DNA of 64,000 nucleotides from Gigantopelta aegis (GCF_016097555.1 NC_054702.1:83232124-83296123); one strand, 5' to 3'. Shown: positions 49,301-59,660, numbered from the stretch's first letter. A program made the numbers and translations. Notes: generated by a model from the sequence alone, not told the origin.

Positions 49301-52300
49301 GACATTGCCAGTAAATGTACAGTTAAAACTGTACTCCCATGTTGTACTACTTGTAGGTGCCATTTATAATTATAAACAAACCATACTAATTTTTTTGTTT
49401 AACCATTTCTCTCATCCCCCTAAAAACTAAACATCAGAATGTTGATCTTATAAGTAATATTTTAATCAATTTGTTTTAAAAATAGCTGGCATTAACTCAA
49501 TGTCCAGTTTATATACTTGTGACTTGTGTTAATATTGTCAGCAGCCTCGTAGTGTTTAATGTTATTAGTGTACTTGCAGTGCTTTAACAAAATTGTTAAT
49601 TGTTTTATCAAATTGCATGTTGTGTATAATTATTTGAACTGCACTTCATTGTTAGTAATACATGTCGGTTTTTGAAGTCATTTAGATACCTTATTTGTAT
49701 TGTGCAGATGATTTTTAGCACTGAATATTATTACTGAGTAATAGTAGTAGTAATAATATTTTCGCGGGATCAAATTTTTGCGATTTAATGAAAATGGGTC
49801 AATTCACGGACATTTATTTTCGCGAATCTCCCAACCCCCATCAATAAAAAAAACGTACAGATGTCAATAATTTTGTTTTAAAAACGGAACTTAGTTTTGC
49901 CGGTTGTTACGCTAATCTGTAGAACTAATCCTACATGTACACACAAGTGCTATACACATAAAACAATAGTTTTCCTGCTTTAACCAATCAATACTTTATT
50001 GTCCTTATAATTGTTATAAAAACAAAAACCGAAAACAAACGAAACGAAATTTGAAGGCACAAGCTACTAGTACTCAGTAACTTAAGTTTGATTGAAACAA
50101 TATTTATTGCCGTCAAAATACTAGTTCAAAACGGTTTGTGATTGGCTAACAGGCCAAAAAAAATTAAAAATTGTGAAACATCTGAACATAGCCCAGTCCG
50201 GATTTTCCACTTCCACATTTTTAATATACTGTGATAATGCATGTTTACTTCCATCGATGAACACGTGTATACTCTGTCCGATGAACTGATCGCTAGCACA
50301 TGAGAAGGAAAACAGCATAAAGCTTTTTAGTGTTAGTATTGTTTTATTGTCATGTATGTACTTAAAATCGTGTTCTTGATTTAAAGTTTTAAACAGTTTT
50401 TGTGTTTTGTGGTTTGTTCCGTGACAGGAGGGAGCACCGCTTTGTTACTACTAGCCTCGTACATCGGAAACTAATGTGGTATAGTTGAACGAGACTACAT
50501 ATTTTTATTTTTTTTGTCGGCCTTTATAAAAAGTTTGTTTTCGCGTGGAATATATTTTCAGGAATTTCATTCACACACGAAAAACGCGAAAATAAAGTAT
50601 TATACAGTAGTTGTAGTAGTATTGCTATATATATGTATTTTTAAACTTATTGTTATTTTGTTTTATTAACCAGACCCTGATCGAATAGAGGAGAAGAGGA
50701 AACGTAAAGCTGCTTCGTTTGCTCAGCACTGGAATGCCTCACCTGCAGGTAAACATTTGTGCTATTCTGCCTAGATCTAAGAGGATGTGCAAAATTGAAC
50801 ATTCTGACTAAAATACTAAAGAAACTTTTAAACTATTATAATATGTTTTTATATGCATTTTCTTGCAATTTAAAAGAAGATTTTTAAAAAGACAACTTTC
50901 TGCAAGCCTTTGTAACCTTATTCTACCCAAAGTTCCACAGAAATAATGGAATTAAACATGGTCACTATTGTTCAACCCTTGCAATTAAGAAAATGTCCAT
51001 GGCAAAAAAACCCACATGATTTTGAAAAAATATATATGCTGTAGATCCTGAAATCAATAGGATCATAATATTAATGCAAAAACTGTGAGTTCATGTTATT
51101 TGCATTAATAATAACGACGCATTTATTTTTATGTTTTGTCTGTGCCTGACATAAAAAAACAAAACAACAACAAACATTAAAATTCTAATATATTTATCAA
51201 ACACAACTAGAAAACAATTCTTGTAGGCGAGACAGACTGATTGTCCAGTAGTCCAGCAAGATGCCAGCCACATGTGACGATTGCAGGGTCTTTAGCCATC
51301 CTGTCAAAAGCCGACACGATTCATTGCTCGTGAATGGGTTTTAGCACACTAATCCTGAGGTCAACCGTTTCTTTGTTTTGACTGAACTTGAAGTTCGCTG
51401 TAACTCTGTCGGCATACCACTTTGTCAATTGTTCTTTCATTATGACTTTGAAATCGCCATTCACAGATAAGGAATATACAGTTGTAATGGTACATGTATG
51501 CCAGATATAGGTAACTATACACATTACGTAAATTATTGCAAAAATATGCTCTGAGTTGATCTCACCAAAAACACTAGGGACTCTCAGATTAACTGATGTG
51601 TACACTGACATGTTAGTGAGTTGATCTCATTCAAGAAGCCTGTGACTGATTTAACTGAAAAGTACACAGACATGTGCTGTTAGGAAAGTAATATTTCAAA
51701 GGGAGGCCACTCGCATTTATTTCATATCCTATTTTAGTCTGCCCACCATCACTCACATTAATTTAGGGATGCATTAATTTCAGGATCTACAGTATATATA
51801 GTCCAAGGCAAAAAAGCACCATGAAGATTGTCGATTTCCGTGGACAATTGCAGGGGTTGATTATTTCTGTTTGCATCAGACCTTTTTCACCTTCTCTAAA
51901 CAGCTTAATAATTTTGATGCGGTATGTTAATAAAATGTTTATTTAACACATTGTGACTGTTTTGAATTGTTTTATTAATTCTTGTATGCAATATTGTTAA
52001 ATATAATTTAATTTCCCCATCACTCTAGTAATAAACTGATCTCTTGTGTTTCAGGTTTTCTCGACCATGGACGGAATCCCAACACTGATGTGAAGGAAAG
52101 TTTACGCACAAAACTGAAAGCAAACCGTAAAATAAAAGAAGAGGGAACACCTCAACAAAGTATGATAGGCTTTTTGAGGGATTATTAATTTATATTAAAT
52201 ATTGTGTGGAATCGATTTTGCTGAAATACAGGTTATATGTTACAAAACATGACATGATGATGCAAGATTAATAAAATGCAAGATTCTTTTATGTTAAATT

Positions 52301-55300
52301 CTTTAAAAGGACATACCCTAGTTTTTAAACACTAAGATATATTTTTGACTATTAGAGCCATTTTTGATAACTGAAATCATACTTTACTTAGATTGTATGG
52401 TTTAGATTATCGGTTCCGTACATTCTTTAGTCAACTTGGTTTTTTTTAATATCACAAAATGCATTTCTCGTATTTTTAAAAACGCACGTGCGTCTGAGAA
52501 GTAACAGTTATGGAGTCGAGTTTTAGTGTGTTTTCAGAGGGTATTTCAACATTTCAAAGTTACAGACTCATGTTTCACTCAATTGTAACTTTATCCAAAT
52601 GTGTTTCAGTTTGTAGAATAACTAAACTTAGTGTTAATTTTCACAGGTTGAAACTAGGGCATGTCCCTTTAATGTTAGGGGGCGGACATAGCCCAGTGGT
52701 AAAGCGCTCGCTTGATGCATGGTCATTTTGGGCTCGATCCCTGTTGGTGGGCCCATTGGGCTATTTCTTGTTCCAGCTAGTTTATCAAAGGCTGTGGCAT
52801 GTGCTATCCTGTCTGTGGGATGGTACATATAAAAGATCCCTTGCAGCATTAGGAAAAATTTATTGGGTTTCCTCTGATGACTGCGAGTCAGAATTATCAA
52901 AAATTTGACATCCAATAGCCGATGATTAATAAATCATCTAGTGGTGTCGTTAAACAAAACCAACTTTTCTTTAATGTTAATGAAAGTTTTTTTAAATTAT
53001 CTTTAATACTGTTCTTATTTCATCCTAGCAGGGGTGGTTTTGGTGATGGTGGGATCACTGCAAAATTAGTAGCAGGGCTGCTTGCTCTAATTAAATGGAA
53101 AGTGAGAACACAATATACACAAAGAAACAAGTTAAGCACTCCCTGTATTTTTCACAATGACTTGTCTTACGAGGTTTGGTGTTGAAAGCCTGATAACAAA
53201 ACCTCGGAAAAACAAATGTTTTGCATGAATGCATCTTTGACAGTAAGAAAACATAACAAGTGCATCCAGTTTTGAAATTTTAATCATGATTCTGAAAAGA
53301 ATTCCAGTATGCTGTATTTGAGCCAAAAACTGAGGCACAATAAGTATGGAGAGCAGAGTCAGAAACACATGTCAACATCATGATTGATGATGAAAAATGT
53401 CATTTGAAGTCCACAGATGACATTCATGACACAAATCATCAATAGCGGGTAAACCCGCCACGTGCCCGGATGACAGCTTCCACTCTTCGTCTCATCCCTT
53501 CAGTAAGTCGTCTGATTTGCTGCATGGGCAACTGCTGCCATTCTTGATGAAGAGCTGTCTCTAATTGTACCAGAGTCTGTACAGGTGGGGTCAGTGCCTG
53601 TACTCGACGCCCCAAAATGTCCCAAACATGCTCTAGCGGGTTTAGGTCAGGACTCATTGCTGGCCAGGGCAGGGTTGTCACAGCTTCAGTTTGGAGTAAA
53701 AGCTGTTACTGCTCGGGAACGATGTGGCTTAGCGTTGTCATCCATGTACAGAGGTCTGGAAGCGAGTGGATGGTTGTCAAAATGCGGCACAACAACTGGT
53801 TGCAGGACGTTACAAATGTACCGATCACCAATGAGGTTGCCTTGGATGGTGACAAGATCCAGCTTACAATCATGTGACAGGCAACCCCAAACCATTACTG
53901 AACCTCCACCATACGGAATCCAGCAAAATTTCAGACGATTCCTCACTGTTCTGGCTGACATCCGTCTATTTGGTAACCACTGGCTCTTCAGAACAGGAGA
54001 CATAGCAAAGGGTTGATGACGTATGAGCCGAAGCAGGGCCCTGTCCTCGCACTGTGACGTCATGCGCGGTCTCCCTGACCGTGGGAGATCCTTTACAGTA
54101 TTGGTATGCCCGTGTTTTCATATCAGTCTGCTGATTACAGTGTAATGGTACCCCAGTTGACGTCCTATACTTTTGAAGGTCGTGCCAGTCGCATGCATAC
54201 CAATAATGTGCCATCTTTGGGCCTCTGATAACCGTTGACGTGCCATATTCAACAATTAAACTTCAACAATGCAAGACAGTGACGTTAAATGTCAACAATT
54301 GCAATGTATTGATACTGCATTTTGAGCAAAGCATGGGTGGCATGATGCACGTGCATGTCGTTCTGTTGTGGGACGTCACAGTTGTCATTGTACTCTCCTA
54401 TTATTTCGATGGAACACAATTCTTGACATATTCGTCACATAATTTGCAGTTTTTACGAATGGGGCTATTACAGTATTAATTATATCTAAGGTGCTTGACT
54501 TTTTTCTTTGTGTATATTTACATGTTCACAAGAAAGTGCAACCATTTTAATTTCATAATTCTGTGCGTCTGGTCCACTATGTGGTTTCAAAAATTACACA
54601 GTTGTATAGATACAAGCAGTGTACTAGTTTACCAGCTTATTTTATGTCAAAGGATCCGTCTGTGAGCTTGACCTATTTGTATGTCTTCGTGAAACAGTAT
54701 AAGCAGTTATTATTGGTTTAATTCTATCAGTGACAAATATTCATGCAACTATGATTTGGTTTGCTATTCAGTACACCGATTATTCAAGTGTATGTATCAT
54801 GACACCTTTAGGGCAGCACATACCATGGTTAATTTACCATTCTCCATTTTTATTTTCAATTTCCCAAGATATCAATCCTTGTTCTCTATTCATTTTTAGG
54901 TGTACCCATGTACTCCTATGATAACCTCGGAATGAAGACTACCATGCCTGCAAACCCAATGGCTGTTAGTGAGGGCATGTCGATAAATTACCGCACAGCT
55001 GACAACACAGCCATGGGAAATGTCATAGTGTCTCAGCAACCCACCTTGGCCAATCAGTATGCAGGTATTAAGGTCAACGTTGGAAATCCATCGGGCATGG
55101 ATATTGACCTCTCGGCCAACAACATCGTGGTGGCGCCAGTCAGTGCTGGTTTTACAGCGGAAACCGTCGACCTGCAGATGTTACAAGCGTACCTGCAGGA
55201 TCACATTCAAGTGGAGGACGGATACACGTTTCAGCCCATGAACAGTTTGTCAGGCGACCTTCTCGATCCGTCGTCATTTGACCCCGCTGTGGCTGCCATG

Positions 55301-55402
55301 GAAAGTGTCATGGCTGACGATGTTAACACGGACCCCTCGACCGCCAACAACCTTGCATCCACCGCTCAGGAAGCTTTGAGAGCTCTTGACGAAAATACAT
55401 GA
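32127..55402 (+). CDS. Rel/NF-kB transcription factor, class II (Dorsal/RelA/c-Rel-like)
   Basis: A dimeric transcription factor held in the cytoplasm by I-kappa-B and released on Toll/TNF-type signalling to bind kappa-B sites. Eleven exons join in frame to about 577 residues plus stop. Order: short N-terminal extension; DNA-binding Rel homology half with the recognition loop [17 protein letters not shown]; dimerisation (IPT) half with [12 protein letters not shown] and [13 protein letters not shown]; the LRRPSD block matching the PKA-site serine of RelA (Ser276 in human); the signal EEKRKRKA; and a 170-residue acidic tail. There are no ankyrin repeats, so it is not a p100/p105 type. The exon with the true start codon was not found upstream of 32127. 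Confidence 0.94.
32225..33065 (-). pseudogene. Degraded pogo/Tigger-family transposase fragment
   Basis: The - strand gives CENP-B-type HTH pieces ([31 protein letters not shown]) then catalytic-core pieces ([69 protein letters not shown]). Stops and frame changes occur, and a palindrome (32664-32790) interrupts it. It starts about 12 bp after Rel exon a. Confidence 0.78.
32664..32790. mobile_element. Small palindromic insert inside the pogo-like fragment
   Basis: 'aagcaatctta' and 'taagattgctt' bound arms that include 'ttgtaaaatcattgtagg' and its complement; about 125 bp, centre near 32728. Confidence 0.7.
33185..33340 (+). mobile_element. 5'-truncated SINE
   Basis: From 'gggaaagtgcatataaaaga' to the tail 'gtcgttaaataaaacaaac'. 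Confidence 0.85.
33341..34669. other. Intron sequence of the Rel gene
   Basis: Unassigned. At 33786-33885 there is one end of the MITE family at 39975-40813 ('gggcttattcacagacatgg' and terminal 'tacgg'). Confidence 0.45.
34670..35040 (+). repeat. 146-bp tandem repeat, 2.5 copies
   Basis: Units start with 'ttgtccagaccatatcttgc' at 34670, 34816 and 34962 and are over 90% alike by eye. Confidence 0.95.
35333..35589 (+). CDS. Rel exon b (start of the Rel homology region)
   Basis: Acceptor 'aaatgtttcag'. Encodes [31 protein letters not shown] and [17 protein letters not shown] through FPTIK; donor 'aag|gtgaag'. The loop contacts kappa-B DNA. Other AGs at 35252 and 35290 are possible; 35332 restores the frame with exon a. 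Confidence 0.93.
35645..35955 (+). mobile_element. tRNA-derived SINE, near full length
   Basis: Head 'gcgggatttagctcagtggg' with 'ttgcaggattgaatcactt', body 'cctgtctgtgggaaact', tail 'actgttaaacaaaacaat'. Confidence 0.88.
36036..37883. mobile_element. Non-autonomous DNA transposon with CAGTGTTCGAGATTAA ends
   Basis: CAGTGTTCGAGATTAA at the left and complement CAGTGTTTGAGATTAA at the right; AATGC flanks both sides (36031-36035, 37884-37888). Motifs such as 'gcagttttctcgctg' recur inside. The CAGTG start is hAT-like but the duplication is only 5 bp. No transposase recognised. Confidence 0.7.
38304..38483 (+). pseudogene. THAP-like N-terminus in element C
   Basis: ATG 38304 opens [18 protein letters not shown], with the first CxxxxC pair of a THAP finger. 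After about 20 residues the sequence no longer resembles the family and the frame stops at 38483. Likely a decayed or internally deleted copy. Confidence 0.45.
39137..39276. mobile_element. MITE family F, copy 2
   Basis: CAGGCCCGCAGGAA at the left, 'cctacaggcctg' at the right, C run near the right end, flanked by TTTTA. Nested in element C. Confidence 0.72.
39721..39914. mobile_element. MITE family F, copy 3
   Basis: 'ggcctgtaggaac' and 'gttcctacggatctg' bound a G-rich left half and C-rich right half. Nested in element C. Confidence 0.68.
39975..40813. mobile_element. MITE with CCGTATTTGACCGGAAATAA ends, TA target
   Basis: TA at 39973-39974 and 40814-40815; 24-bp perfect terminal repeats. 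839 bp, non-coding, nested in element C. Confidence 0.9.
41200..41379 (-). pseudogene. P2X7 intracellular-domain-like protein, N-terminal part, in element C
   Basis: The ATG at 41379 opens [19 protein letters not shown], then [19 protein letters not shown] and an acidic tail; the frame can be extended upstream to 41466. The acidic start followed by 'PYxFxP' is the signature of invertebrate 'P2X purinoceptor 7-like' proteins. The cysteine/histidine-rich zinc part is missing after 41200, so this is an exon or a truncated gene. Confidence 0.5.
41585..43409. other. Intron sequence of the Rel gene
   Basis: Unassigned AT-rich DNA. A short hairpin, 'ggtggcccgagtg' with 'caccgggccacc', lies at 43300-43343. 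Confidence 0.4.
43410..43561 (+). CDS. Rel exon c
   Basis: Encodes [33 protein letters not shown] and [15 protein letters not shown] plus two bases. Acceptor 'ctgcag', donor 'cag|gtgtgt'. Matches the PHPHELVGKDC block of RelA. Confidence 0.95.
44035..44250 (+). mobile_element. SINE (family A) without head
   Basis: 'cccattgggctatttctcgt' to 'gtgtcattaaacaaaact'. Confidence 0.82.
44310..44648. mobile_element. MITE with CAGGGCTCGAACTTAA ends
   Basis: CAGGGCTCGAACTTAA and complement CAGGGCTCAAACTTAA; ATATAG flanks both sides (44304-44309, 44649-44654). Subterminal 'ttgccgtc'/'gccgt' motifs repeat. hAT-like termini. Confidence 0.75.
44831..44922 (+). CDS. Rel exon d
   Basis: Encodes (S)[18 protein letters not shown] and [12 protein letters not shown]; donor 'caaa|gtaagt'. 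Matches FQNLGIQCVKKRDLE of RelA. Confidence 0.95.
45036..45676 (+). mobile_element. Old SINE split by a younger SINE
   Basis: The older copy starts 'ggtgcaggatctagctgtat' and stops after 'caatagctgatg' at 45290. It resumes at 45620 with 'atggtgatgactaataaatc' and ends 'gtgttaaattaatcaa'. Confidence 0.8.
45291..45619 (+). mobile_element. tRNA-derived SINE (family A), full length, nested
   Basis: Head 'gggacgggacatagctcagt', 'aggatcgatccctgtc' B-box region, tail 'gtcgttaaaactgacatt' and 'ttcc' repeats. Inserted in the SINE at 45036-45676. Confidence 0.9.
45736..45870 (+). CDS. Rel exon e
   Basis: Encodes (T)[36 protein letters not shown] and TSQVIHDK; donor 'aaaa|gtatgc'. It carries the [10 protein letters not shown] block and starts the dimerisation half. 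Confidence 0.95.
46273..46304. repeat. (CT)n microsatellite
   Basis: About 30 bp of CT in a Rel intron. Confidence 0.9.
46510..46608 (+). CDS. Rel exon f
   Basis: Encodes (K)[20 protein letters not shown] and [12 protein letters not shown]; donor 'aaag|gtgaga'. GGDEIFLLC is the hallmark of the Rel dimerisation domain. Confidence 0.95.
46967..47058 (+). CDS. Rel exon g
   Basis: Encodes (D)[20 protein letters not shown] and [10 protein letters not shown], phase 0 at the end; donor 'cag|gtgaga'. Confidence 0.95.
47059..48417. other. Intron sequence of the Rel gene
   Basis: A SINE tail fragment in reverse lies at 47573-47628 ('tttatttaatgacgcactca'). Otherwise nothing recognised. Confidence 0.45.
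48420..49110. mobile_element. Non-autonomous pogo/Tigger-like element, TA target
   Basis: TA at 48418-48419 and 49111-49112; ends CAGTCAAACCTGTC are exact complements. 'agtggccgcttaag' motifs repeat at both ends. 691 bp, non-coding. It ends about 30 bp before Rel exon h. Confidence 0.88.
49142..49280 (+). CDS. Rel exon h
   Basis: Encodes [36 protein letters not shown] and [15 protein letters not shown] aligns with the PKA-phosphorylated serine of RelA. Acceptor 'aaaacag', donor 'ccag|gtatgt'. Confidence 0.95.
49281..49753. other. Intron sequence of the Rel gene
   Basis: AT-rich, nothing recognised. Confidence 0.4.
49754..50600. mobile_element. Probable MITE with 'ttttcgcg' subterminal repeats
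   Basis: 'aatattttcgcg' near 49755 and 'tttattttcgcgaatct' at 49817 face 'cgcgaaaataaagtatta' at 50585 and 'ttcgcgtgg' at 50540. The inverted match is imperfect and the edges are uncertain. Confidence 0.5.
50674..50748 (+). CDS. Rel exon i (nuclear localisation signal)
   Basis: Encodes (D)[20 protein letters not shown] and [12 protein letters not shown] is the class II Rel nuclear signal. Acceptor 'aaccag', donor 'gcag|gtaaac'. Confidence 0.94.
50749..52054. other. Intron sequence of the Rel gene
   Basis: No gene or element recognised; open frames on the - strand (51091-51611) have no known domain. Confidence 0.4.
52055..52159 (+). CDS. Rel exon j
   Basis: Encodes (G)[20 protein letters not shown] and [14 protein letters not shown]. 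Basic linker after the nuclear signal. Acceptor 'tttcag', donor 'aaa|gtatga'. Confidence 0.9.
52307..52668. mobile_element. TTAA-flanked MITE related to element A (element D)
   Basis: TTAA at 52303-52306 and 52669-52672; ends AAGGACATACCCTAGTT and complement AGGGACATGCCCTAGTT. The internal 'cacaaaatgcatttctcgta' matches 'cacaaaatgcatttttcgta' in element A near 5810. Confidence 0.85.
52678..52972 (+). mobile_element. tRNA-derived SINE (family A), full length
   Basis: Head 'gggcggacatagcccagtgg', body 'cctgtctgtgggatggtaca', tail 'gtgtcgttaaacaaaacc'. It starts a few bases after element D. Confidence 0.9.
53116..54514 (-). mobile_element. Tc1-like DNA transposon, decayed
   Basis: TA at 53114-53115 and 54515-54516; ends TACACAAAGAAACAAGTTAA and complement TACACAAAGAAAAAAGTCAA. 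1.4 kb with transposase fragments in several frames. Confidence 0.88.
53439..54214 (-). pseudogene. Broken Tc1-family transposase
   Basis: From the 5' side: HTH and linker pieces near 54060-54240, the [10 protein letters not shown] block near 53900, a catalytic-core piece near 53730, and [18 protein letters not shown] ending RARGGFTRY at 53439. At least two frame changes and stops separate them. It is a different subfamily from the intact copy at 12906-13964. Confidence 0.88.
54515..54899. other. Intron end of the Rel gene
   Basis: Unassigned; ends in a pyrimidine-rich acceptor 'catttttag'. Confidence 0.4.
54900..55402 (+). CDS. Rel exon k (C-terminal acidic tail and stop)
   Basis: Encodes (S)[20 protein letters not shown] through [20 protein letters not shown] to [10 protein letters not shown] and TGA at 55400-55402. 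Met-, Asn- and Asp-rich, with short hydrophobic-acidic clusters typical of transactivation tails. No ankyrin repeats follow. Confidence 0.93.
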
Positions 55403-57790
55403 AAAGTGTTCAGTGAAAACTTTTTTAAAAATAAAATAAAAATGTACGTTCTTTTGAATACACAACATTCAAATTTGGTTCTGCAGCAAGAGATGGGAAA
55501 ACCAGTTTGTTTTTGAGATTGGAATTTTGAAGAACTATTTGTTCTTCAAAAACTGTTGATGGAGGAAGAAATAATTTCTGTACCATGATGTAATTAACAG
55601 GATGTACCTGTAACTGTCCTCTGTAAAGGTTTTACGTATGCAAATGTTACAATTGCTATGTGCCATATTGTTGAACGTGATGGATATAAATAGAACATGT
55701 TGCTCACATATATATCTGCATGTACAGGTTATTTTAAGACTGTTGAAATTGATAAGATAGACTTTTTACTGAAATATATTGCCTGAATCAATAATGAGTA
55801 GTGGAAAGAAAAAAACCTCTGGCTTGAATTGTAAATGTTGGTTTATATATAATATATATATATATTTATATATATATCTAGTTAATGATTTTAGAGATAA
55901 ATGTATTTCTAAACAAATTGTCAAATAATTTTATACGTCTTGAATTCTTGAGGTGACACACAATGAATGAATATTTCTACTGAATCAATGATGCAACAAT
56001 TAATTACGTTAATCTATATTTGCACTTCATTGTGTAAATGGGATTGACAGATGGGCCGACTCTGTTGGTGCAGTATATGGAATATGTCTCCGAGTGAGTT
56101 TTTTTTATGGCAATGTATGTATATATGGACTCCTGCTTTCATTTTCATAAAAATACCAAGAACATTTTCATAAACTCCCCTTTTACTGGGACAGAATTAT
56201 TTGTATGTAGAGAATCATATTCATCAAATTAACACTACCGAATGCATTCATCTCCTCATCATCATTTGTCTGTGTCCAGTTTAAAAATTATTCTCTGGGT
56301 TATGTAACTGAGATTTACTCCAGACATTGCTTTATTCAACTGTTGTTACCATAGTCTAGAAGTGATTGTTTCCAAGTTGGGTAATTGGTCTGAGAGAGTT
56401 AATTTCGGACTGATACAGCAGAACAAGATCCACTGAATGTGAATAGTTCAGTGACAACCAGGTGGTTTACGCAGCAGACAGTGGCTCTGCGCATTGGAGG
56501 AAGAAAGAAAATGTTTTATTTGATGACACACTTGGCACATTTTATTTATGATTATATGGCACATTGGAGGAATATGAATAAACAATCAGGTGTCTCAGTA
56601 AATCTGCTGTGTAGTTGCAGTAGTAACCAGTGAGCCTTGCCGACATGGATGGAGAAATGGGCAGCGTTGATAAAGGAACTGAAAAGCTGGTGTTTAGCCA
56701 CAACAGTAAAATTAACCTTGGAAAGAACTGCTTTGTTCGGTGGCTGTTACAAGTGTCAGTTGTAACCGTGTCTTATGTAGATGGGAGGTATGAACTGGCA
56801 GGCCTTCCTTCAGTGAGCAATACATATGGATGGTTGACAAAGTTCAAACCTTGGATAATGATACTGGCTGAATTCCCTCACAAAGAGAAGCAGAGTCACT
56901 GAACAGCAGAAACCGGTTACCTAGCTAATGTGATGAAGACCATCTGTCCATCCATAATAAATGATTAGCAGAAACTACATTGAAAACAAGCTGATAACCA
57001 TCATCTGCTGATAACCATCATCTGGTAGATCCACTCTTTGTGCACCATAGCTGGTAGTATCAAAGTTGTGGTATGTGCCATCTGATGTGTGGGGAAATGC
57101 ATTTAAAAGACCCATTAGCATTATGGCTGTCTATTTGGTGGGAATAATGTTCGTTTCTTAAACAAACTCGAGAGGAAGCCTATGCTCTTTGAATTCATGA
57201 ACCTTAGATTGATATAAACATGCACATTTTATACCCGTACCCAAGCATAAATTGACCACAATGATCTGGAAATGGCAACTTGTTAATGAAGCTGAGCTCT
57301 AACAAGTAAAATCATCATCTTTTGTTACAATATTCACTTCAAGAAGCATAATATTGACTTAAAGGGTTGGACAATTATTTACTTTTAGATGATTATTTTG
57401 CTGCTTTTATGTCCAGGGTTTTATCTCTGAAAATTAAAATTTTACATAACAGTATCAACATGGAAATTGTGTGAATTAAAATACAATAGGTAATTTTTAT
57501 AAAACATTTTAAAAGACCAAAAGTAGGTTGATTAAAAGTAGTATCAGATGGAGCACATACAGTTACATCAAAGAGTTTACAATAAATCTGTATGGGGTTT
57601 CTCTTTTGGGGCTGGGGTCTTATTTGTTTCAAAGTAGTGGAGAAGTTTTTAGTTTTTTAAATCTGGTTTTAGAAACGCGAGAGATAAAACCCTGATATTT
57701 GTAGGTTTTTTTTTATAGAAGTGTTAATTATAGACTGTAATGTAACTGCTTATCCTATGAAATAAACCATTTAAATTAGAAATGTTGTTT
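55403..57790 (+). other. Rel 3' UTR and downstream flank
   Basis: AATAAA signals at 55430-55435, 55435-55440 and 57761-57766. Includes a small TA tract at 55848-55877 and reverse SINE-tail debris at 56507-56566. No other gene. Confidence 0.5.
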
Positions 57791-57998
57791 TGTTTAAAAT
57801 GTTCAACAATTCTTAATGTGGCACCACCAAAAAAACACATTTAAAATTTTACATATATTTATAATCCTATTCATTTCCCTAGCCATTAACCTCAGACTAA
57901 CAAAAAACGAAAAACAACCTCAGACTAACAAATTAATCTTTATTTTTACAGATAAAAAAACACCCCAATTATCCTTGGTAGTAAAAGGCAGTGGGGGT

Positions 57999-59046
57999 GG
58001 GGGTAGGATGTAGCCCAGTGGCAAAACACTTGCCTGGTGCGCGGTCTGTCTAGCATAAATCCCCTTTGGTTGGGCCATTTCTCATTCTAGCCAGTGCAGC
58101 ACAACTGGAATATCAAAGGCCATAGTATGTGCTATCCTGTCTGGGATGATACATATAAAAATCCCTCGTTACTAATGGAAAAATATAGCAGGTTTCTAAG
58201 ACTATGTAAAAATTACCAAATGTTTGACATCCAATAGCCGTTGACTGGCCTCGGTGGCGGCGTGGTTAGGCCATCAGTCTACAGGCTTGTCAAGGCATGG
58301 GAATTTTAATCCAGATACTGACTCCAAATCCTGAGTGCTCCGCAAGGCTCAATGTATAGGTGTAAACCACTTGCACCTACCAGTGATCCATAACTAACCG
58401 GCGTGGTTAGGCCATCGGTCTACAGGCTGGTAGGTACTGGGTTCGGATCCCATTCGAGGCATGGGATCTTTAATCCAGATGCCGACTCCAAACCCTGAGT
58501 GTGCTCCGCAAGGCTCAATGGGTAGGTGTAAACCACTTGCACCGACCAGTGATCCATAACTGGTTCAACAAAGGCCATGGTTTGTGCTATCCTGCCTGTG
58601 GGAAGTGCAAATATAAGATCCCTTGCTGCCAATCGGAAAGAGTAGCCCATGTAGTGGCGACAGCGGGTTTCCTCTCAAAATCTGTGTGGTCCTTAACCAT
58701 ATGTCTGACGCCATATAACCGTAAATAAAATGTGTTGAGTGTGTCGTTAAATAAAACCTTTCTTTCTTTGATCCATAACTGGTTCAACAAAGGCCATGGT
58801 TTATGGTTTGTGCTATCCTGCCTGTGGGAAGCGCAAATAAAAGATCCCTTGCTGCTGATTGGAAAGAGTAGCCCATGTAGTGACGACAGCGGGTTTCCTC
58901 TCAAAATCTGTGTGGTCCATAACCATATGTCTGATGCGATATAACTGTAAATAAAAATGTGATGAGTGTGTCGTTAAATAAAACATTTCTTTCTTTCTTT
59001 CCAATAGCCGTTGATTAATAAATCAATGTGCTCTAGTCAAACTTTT
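57999..59046 (+). mobile_element. SINE (family A) interrupted by a SINE cluster
   Basis: The outer copy runs from 'ggtaggatgtagcccagtgg' to 'tgacatccaatagccgttga' (58244), then resumes at 59015 with 'ttaataaatcaatgtgctct'. The break carries a 14-bp duplication, CCAATAGCCGTTGA (58231-58244 and 59001-59014). Confidence 0.92.
58245..59000 (+). mobile_element. Composite SINE (family B) with duplicated head and duplicated tail
   Basis: Head 'gcgtggttaggccatc' occurs at about 58259 and 58402; the body start 'tgatccataactggttcaac' occurs at about 58550 and 58770; tails 'gtgtcgttaaataaaac' occur near 58743 and 58968. The whole lies within one pair of 14-bp duplications. Confidence 0.9.
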
Positions 59047-59127
59047 TTATATTTAATAAAATGCTTATTCTCTTTTTTCCTGGACAAATTTTTCTGTTTC
59101 CAATTTTTTTAACTTAAAGATAAAACA

Positions 59128-59360
59128 TAGTGTGTATTTCTCGTTCCAACCAGTGCACCACAACTGGACAAAGGCTGTGGTATGTGTTTTCCTGTCTGTG
59201 GGAAAGTGCATATAAAAGATCCCTTGCTGCATTAGAAGAAATGTAGCGGGTTTCCTCTGATGACTACAAGTCGGAATTACCAAATGTTTGACATGTAATA
59301 GCCAATGATTAATTAATCAATATGCTCCAGTGGTGTCGTTGAACAAAAACAAACTTTTAA
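59128..59360 (+). mobile_element. 5'-truncated SINE
   Basis: From 'tttctcgttccaaccagtgc' to 'ggtgtcgttgaacaaaaaca'. Confidence 0.85.
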
Positions 59361-59654
59361 CATGGTGTCTAACTGAAGCAAACTAATGTTATTATTGTAC
59401 CATAAGATAAACTAGCTCTATTGTACTATAACTTTAGCATTGTAAAGCACTCCCCATTTTGATCTCAAAGGGAGTAACCTGAGCTAAAATATTAAGCAGT
59501 AATGGAAATAAAAACAAAACATACATTTATATATATATATTTTTTAGAATATATATTTACAATATACTCATAAATACAAAATATAACAATGGTGTAAAAA
59601 AAAATAAAAAAATACATATAGTATATAAAATATTTTAAATATAGATAAGTAATT

Positions 59655-59660
59655 TTTTTT

